Below are positions 34,334-43,831 of a stretch of 64,000 nt of DNA, one piece after another (the first letter of the stretch is position 1; each line of letters begins with the position of its first letter). Under the pieces are notes generated by a model, which worked only from the letters and a program-made list of their open reading frames with translations, searched no databases and was not told the DNA's origin. Made by a program: the position numbers and the translations under genes. The stretch is taken from contig NZ_VSRN01000001.1 of the NCBI RefSeq assembly GCF_008369915.1, positions 992,001 to 1,056,000 on the forward strand, given 5' to 3'. Source of the stretch: Dyadobacter sp. UC 10. GTDB lineage: Bacteria; Bacteroidota; Bacteroidia; Cytophagales; Spirosomataceae.

Positions 34334-36196
34334 ATGTCCAAAAACTCCACAAGCGGAAATCTGCGCCCCTGGCTAATTTTCTCTATCATTCTAATAGCAG
34401 GCCTCGCTTTAAGGTTCTACCGCCTTGATCGTTTCAGCATCTTTTTCGACGAGAAAAGTACGATGGTTGTCAGCCAGGGTATTGTACTCGAAGGAGCAAA
34501 TCAAAAAGAAGTTTATTCCACGCAAAGACTGGCAGTTAAGGAATTCTGGAAAGCGCCGAAACTGGATTATAAACCGCCGGTAGGCGTGATCAGATCATTC
34601 ACTTACGACGAGATACCTACCCTCCGCGCCTTCACGCCCGCAGAATTCTGGGCGCCGAAAAGCATTCAGGATTACTACGATGCAATTACCCGGAGCGATA
34701 TCGGGAACAGTCCCTTTTATTATGTAATCCTGCATTTATGGATGGATATATTTGGGTTATCCGATTTCTCGGCACGCGCCCTTTCAGTAATTTTCAGTAC
34801 CCTGATCATCGCACTGACTTTCTTTTTTGCCAGAAGATTTTTTAGCGTCAATACAGGTTTGATAGCGGCTGGTATTGTGGCTATTGAACCGTTTTTCGTC
34901 GCATACAGTCACCAGGCGCGCAATTATTCGCTTACCTTCCTTCTGACACTGCTCGCTACGTATTTCTTTTTGCAAATCATTGAAAATAAATACGATACGC
35001 GAAAAACGCTCTGGCTCTACGCAGGTTATATCCTGTCGGCCGGACTGGGATTACTGTCTCATTTTTTGACCATCTCCGTTCTACTCGCGCACGCCGCTTA
35101 TGCATTGTTCTTTCTGCGCAGTATTAAAGGCTGGATCAGAATGGCGATCGCGGCAGTTTTGTCACTTTCAGGCCTGGCCTGGTGGCTCACTTTCGGAGGA
35201 GGGTATTATACTTTATACACATTGAATGACCAGGCCCTTCTTTATAAAAGGATGGCGGAAACAAACCCTTTTAATAATCCTTACGGGCTCATATTGCCTG
35301 CCACTCCTGCCAACGTTTTTGAGCGGGCGCTGCCTATTTTTACTGACCTTGTCATATTCACCAACGGTCTTACCGATGCACTATCGGGCAAAAGAAATGT
35401 GCTGCTTGCCTTGGCAATAGGGATTTTACTGATTTTCTGGTTCAGGTTTAAACATAAAATCAATACACCGGGCTGGTTGATCCACAGATTTCCATTCTTG
35501 CTGATTATTGCGGCCGGCTTTTTTTACAACCATCACAAATTACAATTCACGATTTTCTCGATCAGTATTTTTGCGCTGTCATTTATTCCTGATATTCATA
35601 AGCAGGCAAGTCCCGAAAAGCGTAAAAGGTTGTGGATGCTGTATTTAATGGGCCTGATCCCAACATTTTTTCTGATTTTCATGGCATTTCGGGCAGGGCA
35701 CACCTATGGTCTCAACCAGCGCTATCCCGGGTTTTCTTTTCCTTATGTGATTATTTTGCTGAGCCTGCTATTACAATATTTCCGCAAGCTTGACATTGAG
35801 TTTAAAGTCCTGATTTATGGATTCCTGCTTATTCAGCTTGGATTTGTCGGGCTACGACTGAGGGAATTTTACCAGGATAGGTCGACTAAATACGGCTATT
35901 TCGCAAATCCGAGGGAACCGAATCCTTATTACGCGGCAGCTCAGAAAATCAAAAGTACTTATCAGCCTGGCGATACGATCTATTATCCGGCTGTCAGACT
36001 GGTTGCAATGCGGGAAATGGATAAAACCTTTCTGCCGGTTTCCGTTCAGGACGCACAGCTCACTAATATCTATCTCCCAAAAAACGCACAATATGTCCAG
36101 GTACTCGACACGTTGCAAGCCGACCGTATCTGGATCAAAAGATCCGGTCAGGTTCAGCCTGTTGAAATCGGGAATCTCAAAGGTGTCCGCTACTGA
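34334..36196 (+). CDS. GT39/ArnT-like membrane glycosyltransferase (GT-C fold)
   Basis: This 620-residue polytopic protein has about eleven hydrophobic segments. The first periplasmic loop carries FSIFFDEKST (D39-E40), the acidic pair that defines GT-C enzymes. The C-terminal about 120 residues form a soluble periplasmic domain (PREPNPYYAAAQKIK, TYQPGDTIYYPA). Such enzymes take a sugar from polyprenyl phosphate and transfer it to lipid, glycan or protein outside the inner membrane. Its natural donor could be made by the GT2 half of the fusion at 37152-39146, or by the enzyme at 19555. A TATTTTCG element lies about 70 bp upstream. Confidence 0.85.
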   Translation: MSKNSTSGNLRPWLIFSIILIAGLALRFYRLDRFSIFFDEKSTMVVSQGIVLEGANQKEVYSTQRLAVKEFWKAPKLDYKPPVGVIRSFTYDEIPTLRAFTPAEFWAPKSIQDYYDAITRSDIGNSPFYYVILHLWMDIFGLSDFSARALSVIFSTLIIALTFFFARRFFSVNTGLIAAGIVAIEPFFVAYSHQARNYSLTFLLTLLATYFFLQIIENKYDTRKTLWLYAGYILSAGLGLLSHFLTISVLLAHAAYALFFLRSIKGWIRMAIAAVLSLSGLAWWLTFGGGYYTLYTLNDQALLYKRMAETNPFNNPYGLILPATPANVFERALPIFTDLVIFTNGLTDALSGKRNVLLALAIGILLIFWFRFKHKINTPGWLIHRFPFLLIIAAGFFYNHHKLQFTIFSISIFALSFIPDIHKQASPEKRKRLWMLYLMGLIPTFFLIFMAFRAGHTYGLNQRYPGFSFPYVIILLSLLLQYFRKLDIEFKVLIYGFLLIQLGFVGLRLREFYQDRSTKYGYFANPREPNPYYAAAQKIKSTYQPGDTIYYPAVRLVAMREMDKTFLPVSVQDAQLTNIYLPKNAQYVQVLDTLQADRIWIKRSGQVQPVEIGNLKGVRY

Positions 36197-36331
36197 CAGT
36201 CGGCTTTCAGTCGGCTTCAATAGCTGGCCTTTACAGAGCCGTCCAATAAGATTTCGTATATTGCGCACTTAAAACACCAGATTTGCCCGTTATTTTGTGA
36301 GCAGGTTTTTACATCGACATACACAGCACGC

Positions 36332-37159
36332 ATGACCGCAGAAGAGATATTCAATGACCCGAGGCAGATAAGCGGGGAGCTTCGTCTGAAAATCCTGGGA
36401 TTATACCATAAAGCAAATGCCGGCCACATTGGCTGCTCTCTGAGCTGCATCGATCTGATGGTGGCGGTACTTTTTCTTCAAAAATCACCTGACGATACAT
36501 TCATTTTATCCAAAGGCCACGCAGCAGCGGCTCTCTACGCCTGCCTGAATACGCTGGGAGAAATTACTGACGAAGAGCTGGACACTTTTTACCTCGACGG
36601 TACCACCCTTCCCGCCCACCCTGCACCCCGGCAATACAAAGGTATTCCTTTCGCAACAGGCTCATTGGGCCATGGTTTGCCTATTGCTACGGGAATTGCG
36701 CACGCCGCGAAAGTAAGCGGAGAGGATACCTATTCTTTCGCATTGCTTTCTGACGGCGAAACAAATGAAGGAACTACCTGGGAGGCAGCGCATTATGCGA
36801 TACAAAACCAGCTGGACAACCTGATCATGATCATTGACAAAAATGGTCTGCAGGGTTTTGGCTTCACGGATCAGGTTTTAGGCGAAACAGCTTCTGTTGA
36901 AAAATGGACTGCGATCGGATTTGAAACGGTTGAGCTCGACGGTCATGATGTGGCTTCTGTCAGCATTGCGATCAATGAGCTGAAAAGCCACAAAAATGGT
37001 CTTCCAAAAGCTATTATTGCAAATACGGTAAAAGGAAAGGGCGTTTCCTATATGGAAAACAAGCTGGAGTGGCACTACTTGCCAATGAATAAAGATCAAT
37101 ATGAGCAGGCAACCCTTGAAGTGAAGGAGCGCTATTTTAATGAATTAACGAATGCTTGA
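36332..37159 (+). CDS. Transketolase, N-terminal (thiamine diphosphate-binding) subunit
   Basis: This 275-residue protein equals the N-terminal half of transketolase. Features are AGHIGCSLSCIDLMVAVLF, ILSKGHAAAALYACL and TGSLGHGLPIATGIAHA. The ThDP/metal motif is SDGETNEGTTWEAAHYAIQN, with D141, G142 and E146, where the usual first Gly of GDG is Ser. The matching C-terminal half is the separate gene 39267-40187. It overlaps the next gene by 8 bp. Two-subunit transketolases occur in central metabolism and in sugar-modifying clusters; the glycosyltransferase context favours the second. Confidence 0.92.
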   Translation: MTAEEIFNDPRQISGELRLKILGLYHKANAGHIGCSLSCIDLMVAVLFLQKSPDDTFILSKGHAAAALYACLNTLGEITDEELDTFYLDGTTLPAHPAPRQYKGIPFATGSLGHGLPIATGIAHAAKVSGEDTYSFALLSDGETNEGTTWEAAHYAIQNQLDNLIMIIDKNGLQGFGFTDQVLGETASVEKWTAIGFETVELDGHDVASVSIAINELKSHKNGLPKAIIANTVKGKGVSYMENKLEWHYLPMNKDQYEQATLEVKERYFNELTNA

Positions 37160-39146
37160 TCATTTACCGGTTTACCGCGAGAAAATTGAGAGTTTAAAAG
37201 GTCCAATTTTCGTTTTCGGGGCCAGCGGCTTCATCGGCGCCAATCTATTTAATGACATTTTCAAGATCCGCAAGGATTGTTTTGCATTAACACACGATGC
37301 AACCAAAGCATGGAGATTGAAATTGCTCGATGTGCCTTTTGAAAATATCATCCACTGCGATATCCTTTCAAATAACTCCGTTCAGGAGATTTTTGAAAAA
37401 TATAAACCGCAAACCATATTCAACCTGGCCGCTTACGGTGCTTACAGCAAGCAAAGTAATGTTAACCTGACCTACGAGACCAATGTAATAGGAACGGTCA
37501 ACATCCTGCAAAACTGTACGCCGGAAATGGTTTATATCCACGCAGGAAGCAGCTCCGAATATGGTTTCAATTGCACAGCTCCAAAGGAAACCGACCGTGT
37601 AGAGCCGAACAGTCATTATGCCGTTTCCAAGGTTTCAGCTGCGTATCTGCTTGAATATTATGCCAAAGTAGCTGATCTCAAAACACTGAACCTGAGGTTA
37701 TATTCAATATATGGCTACTGGGAAGAGCCTGACAGGCTGATTCCGAAATTGATCGAAAACGCGCGGAAAAAGCAGCTGCCGTCGCTGGTTTCACCGGATA
37801 TCAGCCGCGATTTCGTTTTTATTGAAGACTGTGTTGAAGCATTTCTGGACGCTGCATTGAAGGTCAGCAAAGAAACTTCCGGAAGATCTTACAATATCGC
37901 CACTGGTAAAAAAACGACCATGGGCGACCTGGTCGAGACAACCCGCTCCACATTCTCGATTACACAGCAGCCTCAATGGGGCAGTATGTCGAACAGGAAA
38001 TGGGACCTGGCTGGCTGGTTTGGCGACCCGCATTCTTTTGAAGCAGATTTTGGGTGGAAGGCCCGTACTTCGCTCGAAACCGGCCTTTCGAAATACAGTC
38101 AGTGGCAGGAGGAAATCCGGTACGAATACAAGGTGATCCCGGCTTTTGAAAATCCGAAGTTAAATCCGGTTATTACTGCGATCATTGCTTGCTACAAGGA
38201 CGCTCAGGCGATTCCATTCATGTACGAGCGGCTTGTTAAAACTTTTAATGACCTGAAAGTTCGGTACGAAATCATCTTTGTAAATGACAGCTCGCCGGAC
38301 AATCAGGAGGAAGTAATTAATAAAATCTGCGATAAAGACCCGAATGTGGTAGGGATCAGTCACTCGCGGAACTTTGGTTCTCAATCTGCCTTTCTAAGCG
38401 GAATGGAGATATCAACGGGCGATTGTGTCGTTTTAATGGACGGAGATTTACAGGATCCGCCGGAGATCATTCCTGCATTCTATGAAAAATGGATGGAAGG
38501 AAATGATGTGGTTTACGGTGTGCGGGTACAGCGGGAAATGAAGCCGCATATCCACTTTTTCTATAAGACATTTTACAAGCTTTTCCAGGGACTCAGCTAC
38601 ATTCCTATCCCACGCGATGCGGGTGATTTTTCGATGATCGATCGGAAAGTTGTAAAAGAATTAGTGGACCTGCCTGAAACCGAGCAGTTTTTAAGAGGTC
38701 TTCGCGCCTGGGTTGGTTTTAAGCAAACTGGCGTTCCTTATGTAAGGCCTGAACGAATGTTCGGAGTTTCGACAAATAACTGGACCAAGAATATCTGGTG
38801 GGCGAAAAAGGCGATATTCTCATTCAGTTTTGCGCCGCTGGAACTGATGAGTTATGCCGGATTTGCACTGACAGGGCTTTCAATTCTGGGGATAATCTGG
38901 CAGATACTCGCCAAATTTTTCTTCTTCCGGGATACGCCGCACGGGGTTACCACGATTATAGTCCTGATCGTATTCTTTGGCGGATTAACAATCCTCGGAA
39001 TTTCGTTTTTGGGAGAATACATCACCAAAATATTTGAAGAAACTAAAAAGCGACCCAAATACATTCGCACCAGAATCCGCCGTGGCGCCAAATCATACAA
39101 AACCGCCGACGAGATTCGCGCTTTAGTGAAGCAATTGAGGAAGTAA
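37152..39146 (+). CDS. Fused nucleotide-sugar epimerase/dehydratase and polyprenyl-phosphate GT2
   Basis: This 664-residue protein is a fusion. Residues 15-320 form an extended SDR enzyme: VFGASGFIGANLF (NAD-binding GxSGFIG, 23-29), AGSSSEYG near 132 and the catalytic pair Y156/K160 in SHYAVSKVSAAYL. Residues about 335-664 form an ArnC/DPM1-like GT2: NDSSPDNQEE (376-385), SRNFGSQSAFLSGM and the metal site DGDLQDPPEI (428-437). Two membrane helices follow (about 557-585 and 597-622). It could make a nucleotide sugar and load it on polyprenyl phosphate in one chain, much as the separate ArnA and ArnC do. It overlaps the transketolase N-subunit gene and is followed by the C-subunit gene. Confidence 0.9.
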   Translation: MLDHLPVYREKIESLKGPIFVFGASGFIGANLFNDIFKIRKDCFALTHDATKAWRLKLLDVPFENIIHCDILSNNSVQEIFEKYKPQTIFNLAAYGAYSKQSNVNLTYETNVIGTVNILQNCTPEMVYIHAGSSSEYGFNCTAPKETDRVEPNSHYAVSKVSAAYLLEYYAKVADLKTLNLRLYSIYGYWEEPDRLIPKLIENARKKQLPSLVSPDISRDFVFIEDCVEAFLDAALKVSKETSGRSYNIATGKKTTMGDLVETTRSTFSITQQPQWGSMSNRKWDLAGWFGDPHSFEADFGWKARTSLETGLSKYSQWQEEIRYEYKVIPAFENPKLNPVITAIIACYKDAQAIPFMYERLVKTFNDLKVRYEIIFVNDSSPDNQEEVINKICDKDPNVVGISHSRNFGSQSAFLSGMEISTGDCVVLMDGDLQDPPEIIPAFYEKWMEGNDVVYGVRVQREMKPHIHFFYKTFYKLFQGLSYIPIPRDAGDFSMIDRKVVKELVDLPETEQFLRGLRAWVGFKQTGVPYVRPERMFGVSTNNWTKNIWWAKKAIFSFSFAPLELMSYAGFALTGLSILGIIWQILAKFFFFRDTPHGVTTIIVLIVFFGGLTILGISFLGEYITKIFEETKKRPKYIRTRIRRGAKSYKTADEIRALVKQLRK

Positions 39147-39266
39147 TTTTAAAGGTTTGCTAATCAGCAATTTAACTTGGCATAAGATTGAATTTTTCGA
39201 AATAATTTCGCAGCTTCATATTTGCTTTAAGTCAATCATAAATAGCAGTTTGATTCATCATCAACA

Positions 39267-40187
39267 ATGAGAAAAGAATTTTCAAATGCCATGGAACAGT
39301 TAGCAGTGGAAGACGATTCTATCGTCTTTATCACGGGCGACCTTGGCTATAATGCACTGGAAAATTTACAGGCGAAACTTGGCAAGCGTTTTATCAATGC
39401 AGGCGTCGCTGAGCAGAATATGGTTGGAGTGGCCGCAGGTTTTGCGCACAAAGGTTATAAGGTATTTTGTTACAGCATCGCGCCGTTTATCGTTTACAGA
39501 TGCCTGGAACAATTCCGCAACGACGTATGTTTCAACAACTTGCCTGTTTTTTTAGTGGGAAACGGAGGTGGTTATGGTTATGGTATTATGGGCAGCAGCC
39601 ACCATACTATTGAAGACCTGGCTTGCCTGAGCGGACAGCAGAATGCCAATGTCTGGGTGCCTGCATTTGCTGACGAGGTAGATCATGTTGTGAAACAAAT
39701 TGCACGCGATGCGCGTCCGGCTTACCTGCGCCTCGGAGCCGGAAAAACCACCCCTGAAAACAGCACTACTACCGGTTCATTTAAGATTATTCATCAACCT
39801 GAGCATGCCGACATTACCGTCTTTGCGTTAGGGCCGATCGCGAATAACGTACTTTCTGCACTTTCACTATCCGAAGAACTTGCGTCCAAAGTAAACGTAG
39901 TTACTGCATTGCATTTCCCTTTGAAAATCAATGAAGACCTGAGCGAGCTGATCAAAAAAGCACCCGCTATCCTGGTGGCCGAGGAGCATATCAGCACCGG
40001 TGGACTTGCGCAGCAATTGTCTGTTCAGCTGCTGGAAAAGGGTATTTTCCCTCGCGCGTTCAAAAGTTTGAAGGCAGAGGGTTATCCGAATGCCCGCTAC
40101 GGAAGCCAGAGCTATCACCAGAAGATTTCAGGACTTGATCCGGATTCTATTTTATCCCATTTGAGTCAATTAATGATACCGGCATGA
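39267..40187 (+). CDS. Transketolase, C-terminal (pyrimidine-binding) subunit
   Basis: The 306 residues contain the Pyr domain and C-terminal domain of transketolase: FITGDLGYNALENLQAK, then INAGVAEQNMVGVAAGFAHK with the catalytic glutamate E49 that activates thiamine. GGGYGYGIMGSSHHTIEDLA and the terminal domain follow (VALxPI-like FALGPIANNVLSALSLS). It completes the N-subunit at 36332, from which it is separated by the epimerase/GT2 fusion. Its stop overlaps the next ORF by 4 bp. A TAATTTCG element lies 57 bp upstream in a 120-bp gap, so it may also have its own promoter. Confidence 0.92.
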   Translation: MRKEFSNAMEQLAVEDDSIVFITGDLGYNALENLQAKLGKRFINAGVAEQNMVGVAAGFAHKGYKVFCYSIAPFIVYRCLEQFRNDVCFNNLPVFLVGNGGGYGYGIMGSSHHTIEDLACLSGQQNANVWVPAFADEVDHVVKQIARDARPAYLRLGAGKTTPENSTTTGSFKIIHQPEHADITVFALGPIANNVLSALSLSEELASKVNVVTALHFPLKINEDLSELIKKAPAILVAEEHISTGGLAQQLSVQLLEKGIFPRAFKSLKAEGYPNARYGSQSYHQKISGLDPDSILSHLSQLMIPA

Positions 40188-41881
40188 CAAAAAAGGCTTT
40201 AACGATCATTCTGAGCCTGATCCTTTTGTTACCGGTCCTCATTTATTTTACGGTCTGGAACTACTACGCTATCAATATCCCCAAGTGGGATGACCATACT
40301 TTCAAAGCATTCATCATAGAATTCAGCCAGGCGACTGACTGGAAAGGCGAGCTTCGTGCATTAATGAGGCAGCATAATGAACACAGGATCGCTACGACCC
40401 GCCTCATTACGTGGATTGATTTCAAGATTTTCGGAGCACTCAATTACCGGCATTTGATGATAGCGGGAAACCTGTTGCTGCTTGCAGTGATCCCGTTGTG
40501 GTATGAGCTTTTGAAAAAGAACAAAAAGCCTCTTTTTGCGCTGGTACCTGTCCCATTCCTTTGGCTTACGCTCGCGTTTCACGAAAATATGTTCTGGGGA
40601 ATGTCTGCGATCCAGAATTTTGGGGTTGTTACGCTCACGCTCTGGACCCTGTTTTTATGCGTAAAGCCTAAAACCGCACCATTTATCGCCTCACTGGGCC
40701 TGGCCGTAGTAACCATACTGACAAGTGGAAACGGGTTGCTCGTACTTCCGCTGGGTGCCTTGCTCCTGTTCCTTTCAGGCAACCGCAAACGGTTTGCATT
40801 GTGGCTTGTATGGAGCGCCACTGCTGTAATTGCCTACTTTTATACCTACCAGAAACCGGAGTACAGCCCGGAATCCAAAGCGACCCTTTTTCAGCTTTTC
40901 AAGGGTTACATGTCGTTTCTTGGCTCCTTTGCCGAATCGTTTCCTGTCCTCGATCATTACCAGGTCTGCTTCTTTTTGGGTATCGTTTTATTTTTCGTCG
41001 CTGTTTCGATCGTTTCGACTACACTTTTCAGGATTATCAGAAATAAGTACACAAACAAATTCGAGCGGGTTACTGATCTGTTTTGTCTGGGCACAGTTCT
41101 GTTCATTCTCGGTACTGCGCTCATTGTCGTTTACTCAAGAGCCGGTTTTGGGATTGAGACACTGATTACCAGCAGGTACAAGATTTATTCTGTGCTGCTG
41201 TTGCTCGTTGCATATCTCTACGTTGTTATTCCGATCCGGGGCACGTTTTTGTCGCCATACATTACTGCCATTGTATTTTTGGCCGTAACCTTCAACGTGT
41301 TCAGCTATCATTACCACTTGGTAGAAGCTTACAACCTGCGGAAAATGCTGGTTACAGACCAGTTCAACTGGACTTTCAAGGACAAGGCCCTCGCCTACCC
41401 AACCGATACTTCGTTCGCTGCTAACATCATTGAAAAAACGCCCGTCATTTATGACAAATGGCTGTCGCTAATCTCCATTGCAGATCGTCAGACCTACGCA
41501 GGCGGTTCCCGCGGCATGATTCAGCTTTTTGACCAAACCGCATTTAAGGCCGCCCCTGGCTTATTGTCCGTCGAAAACAGCGTTTTCAGTAGTCAGCGGT
41601 TACAGGATAGCGGGGTGTATATCCTATTGAGCTCGAAAAAACGATATTACATTTTTCCTGCCTACCGGAGCCGGAACAAGAGCCGCAAGGAATTGTTTCT
41701 GAAACAGTACTACTTTTCAAGGGGCTTTTATGTCGATATTCCTTTTACGGAACCGTTGGAAAAGGGCACTTATGATATTGCATTAATCCGCCAGGATGGT
41801 GAGCGGACTGGTATTCTGTTCAAAAATCAGAAGGTTACCATCAATCAGATCAAGGATAATAAAGTGCGAGTAAACTGGTAA
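40184..41881 (+). CDS. Polytopic membrane protein, GT-C-like, unrecognised family
   Basis: This 565-residue protein has roughly eleven to twelve membrane helices over residues 7-400 and a C-terminal soluble part of about 165 residues, probably periplasmic. After the first helix it has INIPKWDDHTF with D36-D37, placed like the acidic pair of GT-C glycosyltransferases, followed by HNEHRIATTRLI. No named family was recognised. The gene overlaps the transketolase C-subunit gene by 4 bp and is followed after 2 bp by an acyltransferase. A role as lipid-linked sugar transferase in the same pathway is therefore a reasonable guess. Confidence 0.75.
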   Translation: MTKKALTIILSLILLLPVLIYFTVWNYYAINIPKWDDHTFKAFIIEFSQATDWKGELRALMRQHNEHRIATTRLITWIDFKIFGALNYRHLMIAGNLLLLAVIPLWYELLKKNKKPLFALVPVPFLWLTLAFHENMFWGMSAIQNFGVVTLTLWTLFLCVKPKTAPFIASLGLAVVTILTSGNGLLVLPLGALLLFLSGNRKRFALWLVWSATAVIAYFYTYQKPEYSPESKATLFQLFKGYMSFLGSFAESFPVLDHYQVCFFLGIVLFFVAVSIVSTTLFRIIRNKYTNKFERVTDLFCLGTVLFILGTALIVVYSRAGFGIETLITSRYKIYSVLLLLVAYLYVVIPIRGTFLSPYITAIVFLAVTFNVFSYHYHLVEAYNLRKMLVTDQFNWTFKDKALAYPTDTSFAANIIEKTPVIYDKWLSLISIADRQTYAGGSRGMIQLFDQTAFKAAPGLLSVENSVFSSQRLQDSGVYILLSSKKRYYIFPAYRSRNKSRKELFLKQYYFSRGFYVDIPFTEPLEKGTYDIALIRQDGERTGILFKNQKVTINQIKDNKVRVNW

Positions 41882-41883
41882 CC

Positions 41884-43005
41884 ATGCGTACAAATTCGTC
41901 GGGACATATCATTCAATTGGACGGAATCCGCTTCATTGCGATCGCGCTGGTCCTTGTTGAACATCTTTTTGTTGAAGTAAACTCCGTACCCGTAGGCGCG
42001 ACGGGCGTGACCATATTTTTTGTATTAAGTGGCTTTTTGATTTCACGTATCCTGCTGAAAAGCAGGGACAAGAATCATGATACTCCCGGCGGATTTAAAA
42101 AGTATCTCAGCAAATTTCTGATTCGCAGGACGATCAGGATTTTCCCGGTTTACTATCTGGTGATCCTGCTGCTTTTTATCTTTAATGTCCCTCCTGTTCG
42201 CGAAAAGCTTGGCTGGCTGGCACTTTACGGCACCAACATCTATATGGCCGTTTACAAAACATGGATGGGTTCTATGGACCATTTATGGTCGCTCGCGGTG
42301 GAAGAGCAGGTGTATCTGTTTTTTCCTTTTCTGATATTTTTCGTTCCCAAAAATAAGCTCATTCCCGTATTGGGCATTATGGGTGTTCTGAGCATCCTGT
42401 TCCGGTTATACTATTTTTACACGCATCAGGATTTCGGTATAGACGACTGGATTGTCACCTATGTAAGCACGCCTGCATGTCTGGACTCCTTTGCATTAGG
42501 CGGTTTGATGGCCTGGTTGCAGGTCTATAAAAACGATCTTTTCAGCAAGCTTTTCGGCAAAAGCTGGCCGGTAGTGCTGGCGCTGGCAGGCTGGATTTTA
42601 TTGCAGATCTGGTCAAAATCTTTTGACAACCGCTTCAACATTTCCTTTGTTGTATTTGACAGAACGATATCCTCCATTTTCGGGTTTTTCCTCATAGGGA
42701 GAGCGGTAATGGGGTACAATGGATTAATGGCCTCTTTTCTCGAAAATCCGGTAAGTATTTATCTGGGTAAGATTAGTTATGGCTTGTATCTCTACCATAA
42801 TTTTGTATTTAACCATTTTCATAGCGGGCCAATGCACCCTACTGTGCGGCTTTTCAGAAAAATATATCAGTATGTGCCCGATCTAAAAGGTTCTGTAGTT
42901 TTCGAAGCCCTGGTTGTTATGACTTTAACTGTGGCAGTAGCATCTTTCTCCTGGCATTTTTTTGAAAAGCCGATCAATGCATTGAAGGACAAGTACGCTA
43001 AGTAA
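41884..43005 (+). CDS. Acyltransferase family 3 (OafA/YrhL-like) membrane protein
   Basis: This 373-residue protein has about ten membrane helices. The N-terminal QLDGIRFIAIALVLVEHLFV with the conserved histidine of helix 1, then VGATGVTIFFVLSGFLISRIL, then KFLIRRTIRIFPVYYLVIL are family-3 hallmarks. These enzymes O-acylate sugars of the cell surface across the inner membrane. No extra SGNH domain is attached, but an SGNH-like gene follows later in the run (46513-47547) and could work with it. It starts 2 bp after the previous ORF. Confidence 0.93.
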   Translation: MRTNSSGHIIQLDGIRFIAIALVLVEHLFVEVNSVPVGATGVTIFFVLSGFLISRILLKSRDKNHDTPGGFKKYLSKFLIRRTIRIFPVYYLVILLLFIFNVPPVREKLGWLALYGTNIYMAVYKTWMGSMDHLWSLAVEEQVYLFFPFLIFFVPKNKLIPVLGIMGVLSILFRLYYFYTHQDFGIDDWIVTYVSTPACLDSFALGGLMAWLQVYKNDLFSKLFGKSWPVVLALAGWILLQIWSKSFDNRFNISFVVFDRTISSIFGFFLIGRAVMGYNGLMASFLENPVSIYLGKISYGLYLYHNFVFNHFHSGPMHPTVRLFRKIYQYVPDLKGSVVFEALVVMTLTVAVASFSWHFFEKPINALKDKYAK

Positions 43006-43076
43006 ATAATCAATCGGCATATACCGGTTACAGGCTTTATTTATTAATTTCGCATAACCATACCATCAAATTCTGC

Positions 43077-43820
43077 ATGTCATACCGTCTCAGTATAGTA
43101 ATGCCCGCATACAACGAACAGGATTGTATTGAAAAAGTAGTTTATAATTGGACAGACTTCCTGAAACAAACTTTTCCAAACGAAAAAACAACCCTGATTG
43201 TAATCAACGACGGTTCGAAAGACAATACCAAGGTTCTTTTGGATAAACTTGAAAAAGAAGTTTCCAACCTCACGGTAATCAACCAAAAAAATGGGGGACA
43301 CGGTAATGCAGTGGTAAACGGCTACCGTAAAGCATTGGAGCTGAACTCAGAATATGTATTTCAGACAGATAGCGACGACCAGTTTGTGTCGGCTGATTTC
43401 CAGAAATTGTGGGAAAAGCGTGACCGGTCACAGTTCATTTTGGGTTTCAGGCAAATACGGCATGATGCAGGTGTCCGCCTCTTTATCACCAAATTCCTTC
43501 GCGGGACTATTTCCATGGTATACGGGACGTTCATTATGGACAGCAATATTCCCTTCCGTTTGATCAAGGGGAGCTTCCTGCAAAAACTGATGGATCAGCT
43601 ACCGAATCCCGAACCATTTGCGCCCAACATATTTCTTTCCGTAATGGCGAAAAAATCAGGTCAGGAAACGTTCGATATACCCATAACTCATAAAGACCGG
43701 GAAACCGGAACTGTATCCATCGTTAAATGGAACCTTTGGAAAGTTTGTATACGAAGCTTCAAGGAACTGTTGCGTTTTCGTCTCGAACTGAACAAAAAAG
43801 TTAAGGCGATACGTGCTTAA
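43077..43820 (+). CDS. Family 2 glycosyltransferase
   Basis: This 247-residue GT-A enzyme has no clear membrane helix. Motifs are LSIVMPAYNEQDCIEKVVYN, VINDGSKDNTKVLLD, NGGHGNAVVNGYRKAL and QTDSDDQFVSADF, the last supplying the nucleotide/metal site. The C-terminal THKDRETGTVSIVKWNLWKV resembles cytoplasmic-face glycosyltransferases of polysaccharide clusters. A TAATTTCG element lies 25 bp before the ATG, suggesting an internal promoter. It precedes an 894-residue unknown by 11 bp. Donor and acceptor are unknown. Confidence 0.9.
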   Translation: MSYRLSIVMPAYNEQDCIEKVVYNWTDFLKQTFPNEKTTLIVINDGSKDNTKVLLDKLEKEVSNLTVINQKNGGHGNAVVNGYRKALELNSEYVFQTDSDDQFVSADFQKLWEKRDRSQFILGFRQIRHDAGVRLFITKFLRGTISMVYGTFIMDSNIPFRLIKGSFLQKLMDQLPNPEPFAPNIFLSVMAKKSGQETFDIPITHKDRETGTVSIVKWNLWKVCIRSFKELLRFRLELNKKVKAIRA

Positions 43821-43831
43821 TCAATAAGCTG

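Noticed and set aside
29579-40187. Apiose catabolic locus (DUF4038 hydrolase, rpe and split transketolase)
   Set aside because: The transketolase halves flank an epimerase/glycosyltransferase fusion and sit with assembly enzymes; no apulose kinase or isomerase gene was seen. The DUF4038 gene is several genes away.
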